DNA of 64,000 bases from Tetrapyrgos nigripes (lineage: Eukaryota > Basidiomycota > Agaricomycetes > Agaricales > Campanellaceae). Below the pieces are notes generated by a model that worked only from the letters and a program-made list of their open reading frames with translations, was not told the DNA's origin and did not search any database. The translations under genes and the position numbers were made by a program. Within the stretch, counting starts at the first letter, position 1. Every line of letters begins with the position of its first letter. Where the stretch lies: NCBI GenBank assembly GCA_013368315.1, contig JAACJM010000002.1, positions 992,001-1,056,000 on the forward strand, in the 5' to 3' direction. Below, in pieces: positions 55,001 to 64,000 of this stretch.

Positions 55001-58000
55001 CACAACTTGTGTGCACTCTGGACACAACGTGCACCATGGACACAACATGCACGCACTCTGGATGCAACCTGTGTGCACTCTGGACGCAACCTGCACGCAC
55101 CATGGACGCAACTTGCACGCACTCTGGATGCAACTTGCACGCACTCTGGACACAACCTGCATGCACCTACATGCACCATGGACACAACTTGCATGCACTC
55201 TGGATGCAACCTGCACGCACCATGGATGCAACTTGCATACACCCTGGACACAACTTGTGTGCACTCTGGATGCAGCCTGCATGCACCAATCTATGTGCAC
55301 CATGGACGCAACCTACATGCACCATGGACACAACTTCCATGGACTCTGGATGCAACCTGCATGCACCATGGACGCAACTTGTGTGCACCCTGGATGCAAC
55401 TTGCGTGCACTCTGGATTCAACCTGTGCGCACTCTGGACGCAACCTGCACGCATCATGGATCCAACCTGCACACACTGTGTGCCAGAGTGCATCCAGAGT
55501 GCGTCCAGGGTGCATGCAAGTTGCATCTGGAGTGTGCACAGGTTGCCTGGACGCAACCTGTATGCACCATGGATGCAACTTGCATGCACCCTGGACACAA
55601 CCTGCACACACCCTGGACGCGACTTGCACCCACTCTGGACACAGCCTGAATGACCCTACATGCACCATGGACACAACTTGCATGCACTCTGGATGCAACC
55701 TGCACACACCATAGACGCAACTTGTGTGCACTCTGGACGTACAACTTGCACGCACTCTGGACGCAACTTGCATGCACTATGGACACACCCTGTGTGCACC
55801 ATGGACACAACTTGCACGCACTATCGGTCCAGAGTGCACGCAGGTTGTGTCCAGAGTGCATGCAGGTTGCATACATGGTGCGTGCAGGCTGCATCCAGAG
55901 TGCATGCAAGTTGTGTCCATGGTGCACACAGGTTGCGTCCAGAGTGTGCACAGGTTGGGTCCAGAGTGTGCACAGGTTGGGTCCAGAGTGCATGCAAGTT
56001 GTGTCCATGGTGCATGTAGGTGCATGCAGGTTGTGTCCAGAGTGCGCACAAGTTGCATCCAGGGTGTGTACAGGTTGCGTCCATGGTGCATGCAGGTTGC
56101 ATCCAGAGTCCCTGCAGGTTGTGTCCAGAGTGCGCGCAGGTTGTTTCCAGGGTTTGTGCAAGTTGCCTCCAGGGTGTGTGCAGGCTGCGTCCATGGTGCG
56201 CGCAAGATGCATCCAGGGTGTGTGCAGGCTGCATCCATGGTGCGCGCAAGTTGCGTCCAGGGTGTGAGCAGGTTGTGTCCAGAGGGCACACAAGTTGCAT
56301 CTAGAGTGCACGCAGGTTGCGTCCAGACTGCACACAGGTTGCATCCAGAGGGCACGCAAGTTGCCTCCAGGGTGCATGCAGGTTGCATCCAGAGTGTGCA
56401 CAAGATGCGTCCAGGGTGCCTGTGCATGCAGGTTGCGTCCAGAGTGCATGCAAGTTGTGTCTATGGTGCATGCAGGTTGTTGTTTCCAGAGTGCACGCAG
56501 GTTGTGTCTAGGGTATGTGCAGGTTGTGTCCAGGTTGTGCACAAGTTGCATCCATGGTGCGTGCAGTTTGCGTCCAGAGTGCGTGCAAGTTGTGTCCATG
56601 GTGCACACAGGTTGTGTCCAGAGTGCACGCAGGTTGCATCCAGAGCGCACGCAAGGTGTATGTAGGTTGCATGCAAGGTGTATGCAGGTTGCACGCAAGG
56701 TGTATGCAGGTTGCATCCAGGGTGCGCGCAAGTTCCGTCCATGGTGCATGCAGGTTGCGTCCAGAGTGCGTGCAGGTTGCGTCCAGGGTGTGTGCAGGTT
56801 GTGTCCAGAGTGTGCACAGGTTGCATCCAGAGGGCATGCAAGTTGCGTCCATGGTGTGTGCAGGTTGCGTCCAGAGTGTGTGCAGGTTGTGTGCATGTTG
56901 CGTCCAGAGTGCGTCCAGGGTGCGTGCAGGTTATGTCCAGGGTGTGTGCAGGTTGCATCCATGGTGCATACAGGTTGTGTTCAGAGTGTGCACAGGTTGC
57001 ATCCAGAGTGCGTGCAAGTTGTATCTGGAGTCCACACAGGTTGCATCCAGAGTGCGTGCGGGTTGTGTCCAGGATGCACACAAGATGCGTCCAGGGTGTG
57101 TGCAGGTTGCGTCCAGAGTGTGTGCAGGTTGTGTCCAGAGTGCCCGCAGGTTGTGTCCAGAGGGCATGCAAGTTGCGTCCAGGGTGTGTGCAGGTTGTGT
57201 CCAGGGTGTGTGCATGTTGCGTCCACGGTGCGTGCAAGTTGTGTCCATGATGCACATAGGTGCATGCACGTTGTGTGCAGAGTGCGCACAAGTTGCGTCC
57301 ATGGTGCGTTCAGGTTGCGTCCAGACTGCGTGCAAGTTGTATCCATGGTGCATGCAGGTTGTGTCCAGAGTGTGCGCAGGTTGCATCCAGAGTACGTGCA
57401 GGTTGCGTCCAGAGTGCGTGCAAGTTGTGTCCATGGTGCCTGCAGGTTGCATCCAGAGTGGTGTGCGCAAGTTGCGTCTGGGGGGGGTGCATGCAGAGTG
57501 TGTCCAAGCATCCAGTCCTCTTACTGTCACCTAAATGTGACATTATATATTTTCCATCAATACATTTAATTTTTCAGATATATTCTTTCCTTTTTGTTGT
57601 AATGTTTCAGTAATCCTGGCTGACTTACCCCAATATTACTGTGACTGAAATGTTACAGTAAGTCTCCTGTAAAACATTTGCCATCACTGTAGATTTACTG
57701 TATACTTGAATGTTGTAAATCCTTTGTAATACAGACTTGAATTACATGAAGATATACTGTGACTTCTTGTCACACTGAAATACTTCTGTACTTCCTGGCT
57801 GTATTACCCAATCTCCTACTGTGACACCATGTCCCTCTGAAATGTTCCTGTACTCCAACTTGTCTTACAGCAGTCTTACAGCATTGCTCTGAAAATTTCT
57901 TCTCTCTGTAATACTTCTGTAATTCAACACAGATTACTTCTTGAATGGCTTGGTGTCAGGTTGCTGTAATCACTATGTAGGGCACCGGATCTACAGGGAT

Positions 58001-58117
58001 TTGCCCTCTGAAATGTCCCTTCTGTAATACAAGGTGGATTACTTATTGAATGACATGTTGTCAGGTCACTGTAATACCTCTGTATGGCAGATGATCTACA
58101 GTTATTTGCCCCCGGTG
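52006..58117. mobile_element. 6.1-kb CACTA-like element with long arms and minisatellite core
   Basis: Termini CACTGGAGGCGAAT and, inverse complement of the right end, CACCGGGGGCAAAT. The 3-bp flank ATG occurs at 52003-52005 and 58118-58120. Arms of about 600 bp are inverted copies with internal repeats of CATACAGAGGTATTACAG-like and TGTCACAG motifs. CACT ends, a 3-bp TSD and sub-terminal repeats are marks of CACTA (EnSpm/CMC) elements. No transposase is present; the interior is almost entirely a tandem repeat. Confidence 0.7.
52605..57505. repeat. 22-bp minisatellite, about 220 units, with orientation reversals
   Basis: Unit CGCAACYTGCRTGCACYMTGGA, alternating between a CACCATGGA and a CACTCTGGA form. 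Orientation is as written at about 52605-54185, reversed to about 54457, forward to 55487, reversed to 55547, forward to 55828, then reversed to about 57505. Because 22 is not a multiple of 3, 66 bp encodes a 22-residue repeat in every frame. This explains the many long overlapping ORFs (up to 761 codons) on both strands; they are not treated as genes. Confidence 0.9.
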
Positions 58118-58210
58118 ATGTTTATAGCGATTCTTTTTTGGGATTATCTTATCACTTTCAGCGAGTTCCACCCAACTTCTACCTAACTTCTGAGTACTCA
58201 GTTGTTGACC

Positions 58211-59897
58211 ATGATGTTTTCACATCTGAATGATATCATTTCAGGCGATGAAGTCAAGTACATCTGGACATGGCCTAAAATCCTATCCTCTTATTGCTTC
58301 CTAATCATCCAATATTTGGGTTTGGCTGGAACAATTCCTGTGACGGTGGTGAAGTTTTCGATGATGAGTACTAGTGTGAGTCTATAACCCTTCATTTCAT
58401 GCATCATGGGCTTGTTCTTTAATTATATGTCAACGCCATGTCTGTGGCTCTGAACACTAATCTTTGTGCTTTTTACTTTCCAGGCGTCAGTAAATTCCAA
58501 TCGAGATAAATCCTAGATCTGCCCTTTGATTCTGAACTGGCTTGTTTGTATCTAGGTGCATGCAATACTATTCCTACTGGGTTGTCGTGGAAGTTGTTAT
58601 TGTAGATGGTAGGTATACTTCAAAGTTCTAACCCCCAAATCCTCCTATGGCACAGTTTACCTGATTTACACTCACGCTGGCCCTGATAGTCACCCTCATC
58701 TTGCATGTATACACACTTTATGAACGGAGTCGTCCAATGTTGTTTATTATGGTTACCACAATTTTGTCAATCATGGGGATTGTTACAGTGAGTGATACTT
58801 CCTTTATTCAAATAAGTTCAATTTGTTGATGTCTATGCCTCTATGCTACTCATTGCCATACGTATACATACGTATATTTACATCTACAGTGGAAAGGCTT
58901 TGATCAAGGTAGTACACAGATAGAAAGGCATCTCAAAGGGTCCATGGTCACTGTACCTCTCGATACGTGAGTGGCCTCGTTTCATCTCAGCAAAGATAGC
59001 TTCATGTTGAACGCTCATCCTTGTCTTTGTCTTCTCAGTGTTTTCCGTATGTGTCTCACCTGTACCTACTTCAAACTCGTGTTCAATCTGATTGGTCATC
59101 TTGTTCCTTCTACCACAGAGTGAATATTCCCATGGATACTAAGTCTAGCCTTTGACTCCCTCATCTTTTTGTTAACACTGTGGAAATCCTGGTCAATGAG
59201 ACATTATCATGGTTTCAATGCGCAGTTGCTGGATCCGTTGATTGCGTTGTTATTTAGAGATGGTGAGTGAGTTGTTTGCTTATAGTCTAATCTTTGATGG
59301 ATGTATCTGTCCTTTCCTCAATTGTGATTCATCAAACAGGTGCCCTGTACTATGTGTAAGTGTCAACACTGTAGAGGTCTTCCCATACTTCATCTACTGA
59401 GATATTGAAATATACCAGGTTCAAGCTACTTTCCACACTTGCGAGTATAATCACATACTATGTAAGTTAGCCTTCCTCATGCGCATGCGTGTCTACTTAC
59501 TTACCTCTGTGGCTTAGTCTTCCAGGGTAGGTACCACATTATTCACCTTGTTTTTCAACTCATTCGGCTTTTTTCTTCTTATCTCAGTCCTTCACCTCGT
59601 ATGCCTCAGGCCTACACTACCAAACCCCTATCCACATTCCCATTCAACTTCTCCACAATAATGGTACTGCATATGCTCCTCAACCTTCATAAATCAGTCG
59701 ATGAAGGAATTCTCTCCCCTCAAAGGCTGACTGATATTGATTTTGTTCGCACCATTCCATGCTCAGAAAGTTGTGATATAGAGCTTGAAATGGCCCTGAG
59801 TCTGAGGAGAAGGAACGGTTGTATTGGTGGGATTATAATATTGGATACTATAGTGGATTTGGATGATGAGATATCAGAAATAGAAAGGGACAATTGA
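58211..59897 (+). CDS. DUF6533-type integral membrane protein, many small exons
   Basis: Exon 1 from about 58211 reads LNDIISGDEVKYIWTWPK and ILSSYCFLIIQYLGLAG, matching the DUF6533 start (D.....EV..IW). Later exons give YYSYWVVVEVVIVDG, LIVTLILHVYTLYERSRP (the 'LR.YALY.R' block), CLTCTYFKLVFNLIGH, LTLWKSWSMRHYHGFN with PLIALLFRDG, ALYYVFKLLSTLASIITYY, and a last exon with FNFSTIMVLHMLLNLHKS, ending at 59897. Introns are 40-110 nt. This is a seven-helix-like membrane family of basidiomycetes, function unknown. The exact exon borders, and whether the second exon is intact, are uncertain. Confidence 0.65.
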
Positions 59898-60151
59898 TTA
59901 TTCCCAATACTTTTGCAACAATATCATTTCAACAAATTTCACGTGATCTATATCTCACGCCTTCAGGACACCACAGCCTTGAGGCTCTTGCTATAGACCA
60001 GTGCCAATTGCGTCTTCACCTCTGTGCTTCCTCTGCTCAAGAACGGGCACAGAACATCTCCTGATTCCAAAATACATCAGTAATCAACTAGGCACAACCC
60101 AAAATCCAGCATTGTAGATGGTCAAGCCCTCTTCCACAAACACAAAGCAAG

Positions 60152-60164
60152 TTCTTGAACATTC
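60152..60164 (+). promoter_or_regulatory. Heat-shock element upstream of HSP20
   Basis: TTCTTGAACATTC: three alternating nTTCn/nGAAn units, a full heat-shock-factor site, about 295 bp before the HSP20 start codon. Confidence 0.75.
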
Positions 60165-60317
60165 CAGTGCAATCTTGTCTCTTCTTGCTCTGGTGTCATA
60201 TGAATTGCATGGTACTCATTGCCAATTGCTCTTTCAAAAGTAGAAAGTACTTGAAGTATCTGACCATGTATCCTGATATATTCTGACGCAAGCTCTCATC
60301 ACGATCTCAGACTCTCT

Positions 60318-60350
60318 GAATGTTCCAGCAATCTTTCTGCAGGTATATAA
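60318..60350 (+). promoter_or_regulatory. Proximal HSE and TATA box of HSP20
   Basis: GAATGTTCCAGCAATCTTTC (60318-60337) contains alternating GAA/TTC half-sites. TATATAA follows at 60344-60350, about 108 bp before the ATG. Typical inducible promoter layout. Confidence 0.65.
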
Positions 60351-60457
60351 GCTGTGCCCTTTGTCTAGCAATAAATCATCGTCGACAACTCACTTCTTCA
60401 CTACATCTTGCTACAAGTTTACAACTCTCCAAACTTTGCTCTTGATTGACTTCTACT

Positions 60458-61073
60458 ATGTCTGTCTATTACTACGAACCCTTCTACAACTTTGACTGCT
60501 TCTTTGATGAATTCCTCAATGCACCTTGCTCTGGTAACAACCAGCAGAGGATTCAACAAGGTGGCCAGGGTGAGGGTGGTAATGCTGTCGCTCAGGCTCT
60601 CAAGCCAAGGTAAGCTATTGTGCTTCCCCCCATTCACATACAGCTTTTGCTCACTCTACATCTTGCCTTATAGAATGGACCTCCACGAAGACTCTGAAAA
60701 AAACATTGTCACTGCCATCTTTGAGCTCCCTGGCATGAAGAAGGAGGACATCAACATTGACGTTCACAACAGTCGCTTGACTGTCTCTGGTGAGACCAAG
60801 GTGTCCGAGGAGCACCAGGACTCCAACAGGTGGGCTGTGAGGGAGAGGAGGTTCAGCAAGTTCTCAAGGACTTTGAGATTGCCTCAGGGTGTCAAGGTGA
60901 GTAATAGACGCTAGTCTAATCCGTCTTTTTTTTTTTTTTTGTTAGATTGGTGCACTGACGTGACTTTCCTGCAGGACGACGAGATCAAAGCCACAATGGA
61001 CCATGGGGTTTTGAATGTAACCTTCCCCAAGGCTGCGCCTGAGGCTGCTCCCAAGAAGATCTCAATTTCTTGA
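60458..61073 (+). CDS. Small heat-shock protein HSP20 (alpha-crystallin family)
   Basis: Exons 60458-60609, 60674-60896 and 60975-61073 give 157 residues. The N-terminus is aromatic (MSVYYYEPFYNFDCFFDEFL). The alpha-crystallin domain is clear: ATFELP-type start IVTAIFELPGMKKEDINIDV, then LTVSGETK, RRFSKFSRTLRLPQGV and ATMDHGVLNVTFPK. Ends PKKISIS with the C-terminal I-x-I anchor (ISI). An ATP-independent holdase in the cytosol that oligomerises and binds unfolding proteins. Both introns have GT-AG ends and keep frame; the promoter carries heat-shock elements. Appears fully functional. Confidence 0.93.
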
Positions 61074-61706
61074 ATGATGGATGAAAAATGATTTGAAGTA
61101 AAATGTAAAAATGGACAGTACATACATGGGCATCTTGATATCTGTATCATTAGTACTCACAACATTGAAAAGGGTTTCTGATTGTTTTGACTTGGCATTA
61201 CTTTTTAAGTTGTACAATCAGAAGGCCGAGGAGCTCACTACCACTCAACTCGGGGGGCCTATGGGCCCTACGGAGCTTGTTATTGTCGAGTTTTTTCACA
61301 AGTTGCTCTGTAATTAGTATGTGTCAGTTCAGAAAGGTAACAACAAAGAGATTAGACTAGAACAAACCTGTCCTGTAGGAACAGACATCATTTGAAGCAC
61401 CTTGCAGTTGATGTAGATAGACATGGGGAATTGTAGGGGCATAACTGACTCTGACTTGTGGTTTTGTTCATATGTATAATTCTCTAACATCTGTAAGGAT
61501 TTGTCTTTAGATGATCAACCACCGGCAGCAACAGCGGTTCGTACTGTAGATATACCACCGTTTTGTTTTACGGCTTATAACTTTCTGTCAATGGTCGTAA
61601 AGCATTAGAATTAGAGGGAAGGTTAATATTTTGTATGAAGCTTTTAGCGTGAACGCTCTGTATCAGGCCTGGCGTCCCCATTGGCGGCGCGCTAGCTATA
61701 TGAATA
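61074..61706. other. 3' flank of HSP20, no gene supported
   Basis: No domain-bearing ORF or RNA gene recognised. Confidence 0.4.
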
Positions 61707-62420
61707 GAGAGCTTGCGCAGAGCGGTTGGCTCGAAGTTGTGTGCGCAACCCAAACGCAGCCATATATCACTCGTCAGTCCAACAACTGCCATTCCTTCTC
61801 TTCTATCCCCATTTCACATCACAACCAAGGCCTCAGGGAACTCACTGTGTAGCTCCAAGTGCTATGGTACTGTAGGACACGTCAGAAGTATGGCAGGAAC
61901 ATTTGTGCTTTCATTAGGATACACAGGTGTGTATGCCGCTTTCTGCGTATTTTTTGGGTCTAAATTTGATTTAGGGCTGCCTAGAATGGTCCAGTCCCCC
62001 GCATATCTGAGCTGGCTTCAAGCAATGATGCTGTTATCCATTCTCCCTCACCACCCTGCGCTTTCTCTCCAGATATCCTCACCTGTTGCCCTCTTCTTCC
62101 CATCAAACATACTTTCTGACACCAGCATCCTTTCCAATTCACCTGTCTGGTGAGAAAAGCCCATCATTTCTCTCACAAGCTCTCATAGTTCATGTATGTC
62201 AAATCTCTGTTATGCCAGTTTTTATACATCATATCCTGGTTTTTTTGTGCTCAAACTATTCCTGGATGCTCCCTTCATTACTTCCTATGGTTTTTTCTCA
62301 TGTACTTGCTGTAGGCACCTTAATATACACTTTGCAGCTTGCGCACACAATTTTGAGCCAACCACTCTGCGCACACTTACTAAGCCACATGTGGCTTCTG
62401 GTGGCTCTGCGCAAGCTCTC
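61707..62420. mobile_element. 714-bp TA-flanked MITE (Tc1/mariner-like)
   Basis: Ends GAGAGCTTGCGCAGAG in perfect inverted orientation, flanked by TA on both sides (61705-61706 and 62421-62422). A second inverted block, GGTTGGCTC...TTGTGTGCGCAA, lies directly inside at the left and about 35 bp further in at the right, where a GCCACATGTGGC palindrome intervenes. No transposase. Confidence 0.75.
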
Positions 62421-63098
62421 TAATATCATGATTCGTCCTTTGGAATGAAGTTTAGTCCAAACCACTTCATTACATCTGTAATTACTTCCTTCAGGCACAA
62501 TTACACCTACAATCAACGGAACAACCTGCTACCTACATACCCCTCAATCACCCAGACCAAACCAAACCTGGACACCCAGAAAAAAGTGGCAATTTTTCTC
62601 TCAATCAATTCATGAAACTTGAAGTATACCTATAAAGTTCCTCAACGGTCACTATATGTGGTGAGCTTGATTCCCCAAAATGTTGCCTCAATCAATGGCT
62701 TCTTCCATGGTCTACTAGTGTAAGCAGGAGGCTTTGCTCTCGCCACGCAAACCGATGGCCCACAGTCCATTGATATCAAAAACGAGCAAATTACAAGGTT
62801 CTAATTGTACTGTGAGCTTCCTCAGGGAACCAAACGTGTATGAAAACAAAACATTCCTGCGATAAGTATAGTAAGACTTATGAAGGAAACAAATGAATAT
62901 GCCCTGTTGAGACGATTGGTCTAGGTACTCTGAACGTGTTGCTAGGGTAATCTATTCTCAACTGCAACTGCAACTAAGCTACTGTTCTTTCAAAGCATGT
63001 ATCACGAATATTCAGAGCAGTCAGGAGCCCAGGAAGATGGAAGAGAGTGTCGCCGATCCTTGCTTATACCCTGGCTGTCAAGGTCCCACATCCACTTT
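62421..63098. other. Spacer, nothing recognised
   Basis: Contains a partial match (CGCCACGCAAACCGATGGCCCACAG, split: CGCCACGCAAACC then GATGGCCCACAG; near 62735) to the hairpin end of the 20742-20977 element. Otherwise no feature. Confidence 0.35.
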
Positions 63099-64000
63099 CT
63101 ATTGACCTGCCTGCATAGACAACTTTTTATAATCACCTTGTCTGGCCGCTCGTCCCACATCATAACACTCCGCCGAATGACAAATTGAATCCCGGTCCCA
63201 ATTTGGATGAGATAGACTGATTATGCCCTCTGATTCTGACTCAGAGTTAGATTCAGAGTCAGAGGCAGGGAGAATAAGAGTCTTTCTGGCTTCATCAGCC
63301 TCTTGAACGTCTAATCTCCATCCCAGAGTATTCATATATGCTATGGCAGCCTTGGCCACCTCGCGATCAGCACAATCAGTTGTGTGGAACTTGAGTGAGG
63401 CACTGGTTATCGGCGTAATTCTGTCATGCATCAAGTCTGAATCTGACGAGTCACCGGAGTCTGAGTTACTAGGTATATCTGGAGAAAAGTAAGTGAGAAT
63501 TTAAACACACTTAATTCCAATTCACAAGCCTCACCTTCGGCTTCGAAGCGACTTTTATTCCAAATAAATTCAAATGTTGGCATTCCATGTTCCAAGCTGT
63601 ACGTTTTTGTAGATGGATCATGCCCACAGTTTCGCTGATAGTCACATACAGCCCAGGACAATGGAGGCTGAAAGGCACAGTGCCTTATAATGGTCTCTAT
63701 TTCAAATTCCGGTAGTCCAAGAAGTTTGCCAGTCTTTAGAGAGATTTGGGTGGAGCCAGAGCTATCAAAAGACCAGTAGGGAAGTTGTAGAGTGTTAGGA
63801 AATAATAGACGCTGGCCCTCTTGTATCTGTTTGAAGGGAGGGAGGGAGAGAAATATCTTCTGTTGTGGCAAGAAAAAGGTGTCTTTGTAGTTATCGAATG
63901 TATCTGATTCCCAAGAGAATCTGTAACAGATTCGGTCCGTAAAATCTGTCAATTGTAAAATCTGGATGTCTTTTTAAATGAACAAATCGGGAGAGAATAC
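63099..64000 (-). CDS. Hypothetical protein, 5' end beyond window
   Basis: Two exons on the minus strand: one from the window edge region through YRFSWESDTFDNYKDTF, LPYWSFDSSGSTQISLKTG and WAVCDYQRNCGHDP. An intron of about 57 nt near 63477-63533 leads to SDSGDSSDSDLMHDRITPI, AKAAIAYMNTLGWRLDV and an acidic Ser/Glu run, ending at 63099. It looks like a family of basidiomycete proteins of unknown role (YWS(L/F)D..G block). The start codon was not seen; no catalytic motif recognised. Confidence 0.5.

Noticed and set aside
52605..57505. CRISPR-like or regularly spaced repeat array
   Set aside because: Units are contiguous without unique spacers, in a fungal genome, inside a TIR element. It is a minisatellite.
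52577..57613. Very long ORFs on both strands (up to 761 codons)
   Set aside because: They are translations of a 22-bp tandem repeat in every frame, they overlap each other, and they start and end at repeat orientation changes. No splice or start context supports a gene.
1..64000. tRNA or rRNA genes
   Set aside because: I looked for tRNA arm patterns and conserved rRNA blocks and saw none I could support; a tRNAscan or Rfam run would be decisive.

Overview
This is eukaryotic, fungal DNA, most probably from a mushroom-type basidiomycete (Agaricomycotina). Host genes carry many short GT-AG introns (about 40-110 nt). The recognisable families suit that group: a bestrophin-like channel, a glyoxal oxidase, a DUF6533 membrane protein, the kinase-like family with an HGS(F) catalytic loop, and a small heat-shock protein. 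Gene density is very low and most of the window is nested transposable elements. Calls come from reading the sequence by eye; no database search was run.

Layout. 1-1544: 3' part of a bestrophin-like gene (minus). About 3.0-3.5 kb: a small secreted-protein candidate (minus). 4.4-8.6 kb: a small CACTA-like MITE and two Helitron-like non-autonomous elements, the second split by a 1.07 kb TIR element. 8.6-10 kb: two decayed copies of a Gcn4/CPC1-type bZIP gene. 10.2-17.8 kb: an almost intact Helitron Rep/helicase reading frame (one nonsense codon and two frameshifts) with a cysteine-protease-like C-terminus.

19.46-42.08 kb is a 22.6 kb composite unit. It is bounded by two inverted copies of a roughly 945 bp MULE-like TIR element (A and B), is flanked by a near-perfect 9-bp repeat, and lies inside another reading frame. 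Its two inner ends hold the two halves of one glyoxal oxidase gene in permuted order, each abutting the same element end with the same 9-bp repeat, as if a circle had been opened inside the gene and integrated. Between them lie an LTR fragment, a TIR element, small hypothetical genes, a kinase-like gene, a DUF6593-like gene, and a third Helitron-like element. That element was split by a full Ty1/copia retrotransposon (28899-39558, TSD GTAAT), which was itself hit by an apparently intact PIF/Harbinger element (29365-32114) and a hAT-like element (34679-35833).

42-50 kb: a truncated Ty3/gypsy element with a 3' LTR, a decayed PIF/Harbinger transposase, and a truncated FAD monooxygenase fragment. 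52006-58117: a 6.1 kb CACTA-like element with arms of about 600 bp around 4.9 kb of a 22-bp minisatellite that reverses orientation five times. Its many long ORFs are artefacts of the repeat. 58.2-61.1 kb: two normal host genes, a DUF6533 membrane protein and an HSP20 with heat-shock elements and a TATA box. 61.7-62.4 kb: a TA-flanked MITE. 63.1-64 kb: a hypothetical gene running off the edge (minus).

Several elements share one kind of damage, in-frame TGA where CGA (Arg) is expected. In two cases the undamaged CGA is still present in a second copy within this window, which points to CpG-to-TpG decay (methylation-type or RIP-like).
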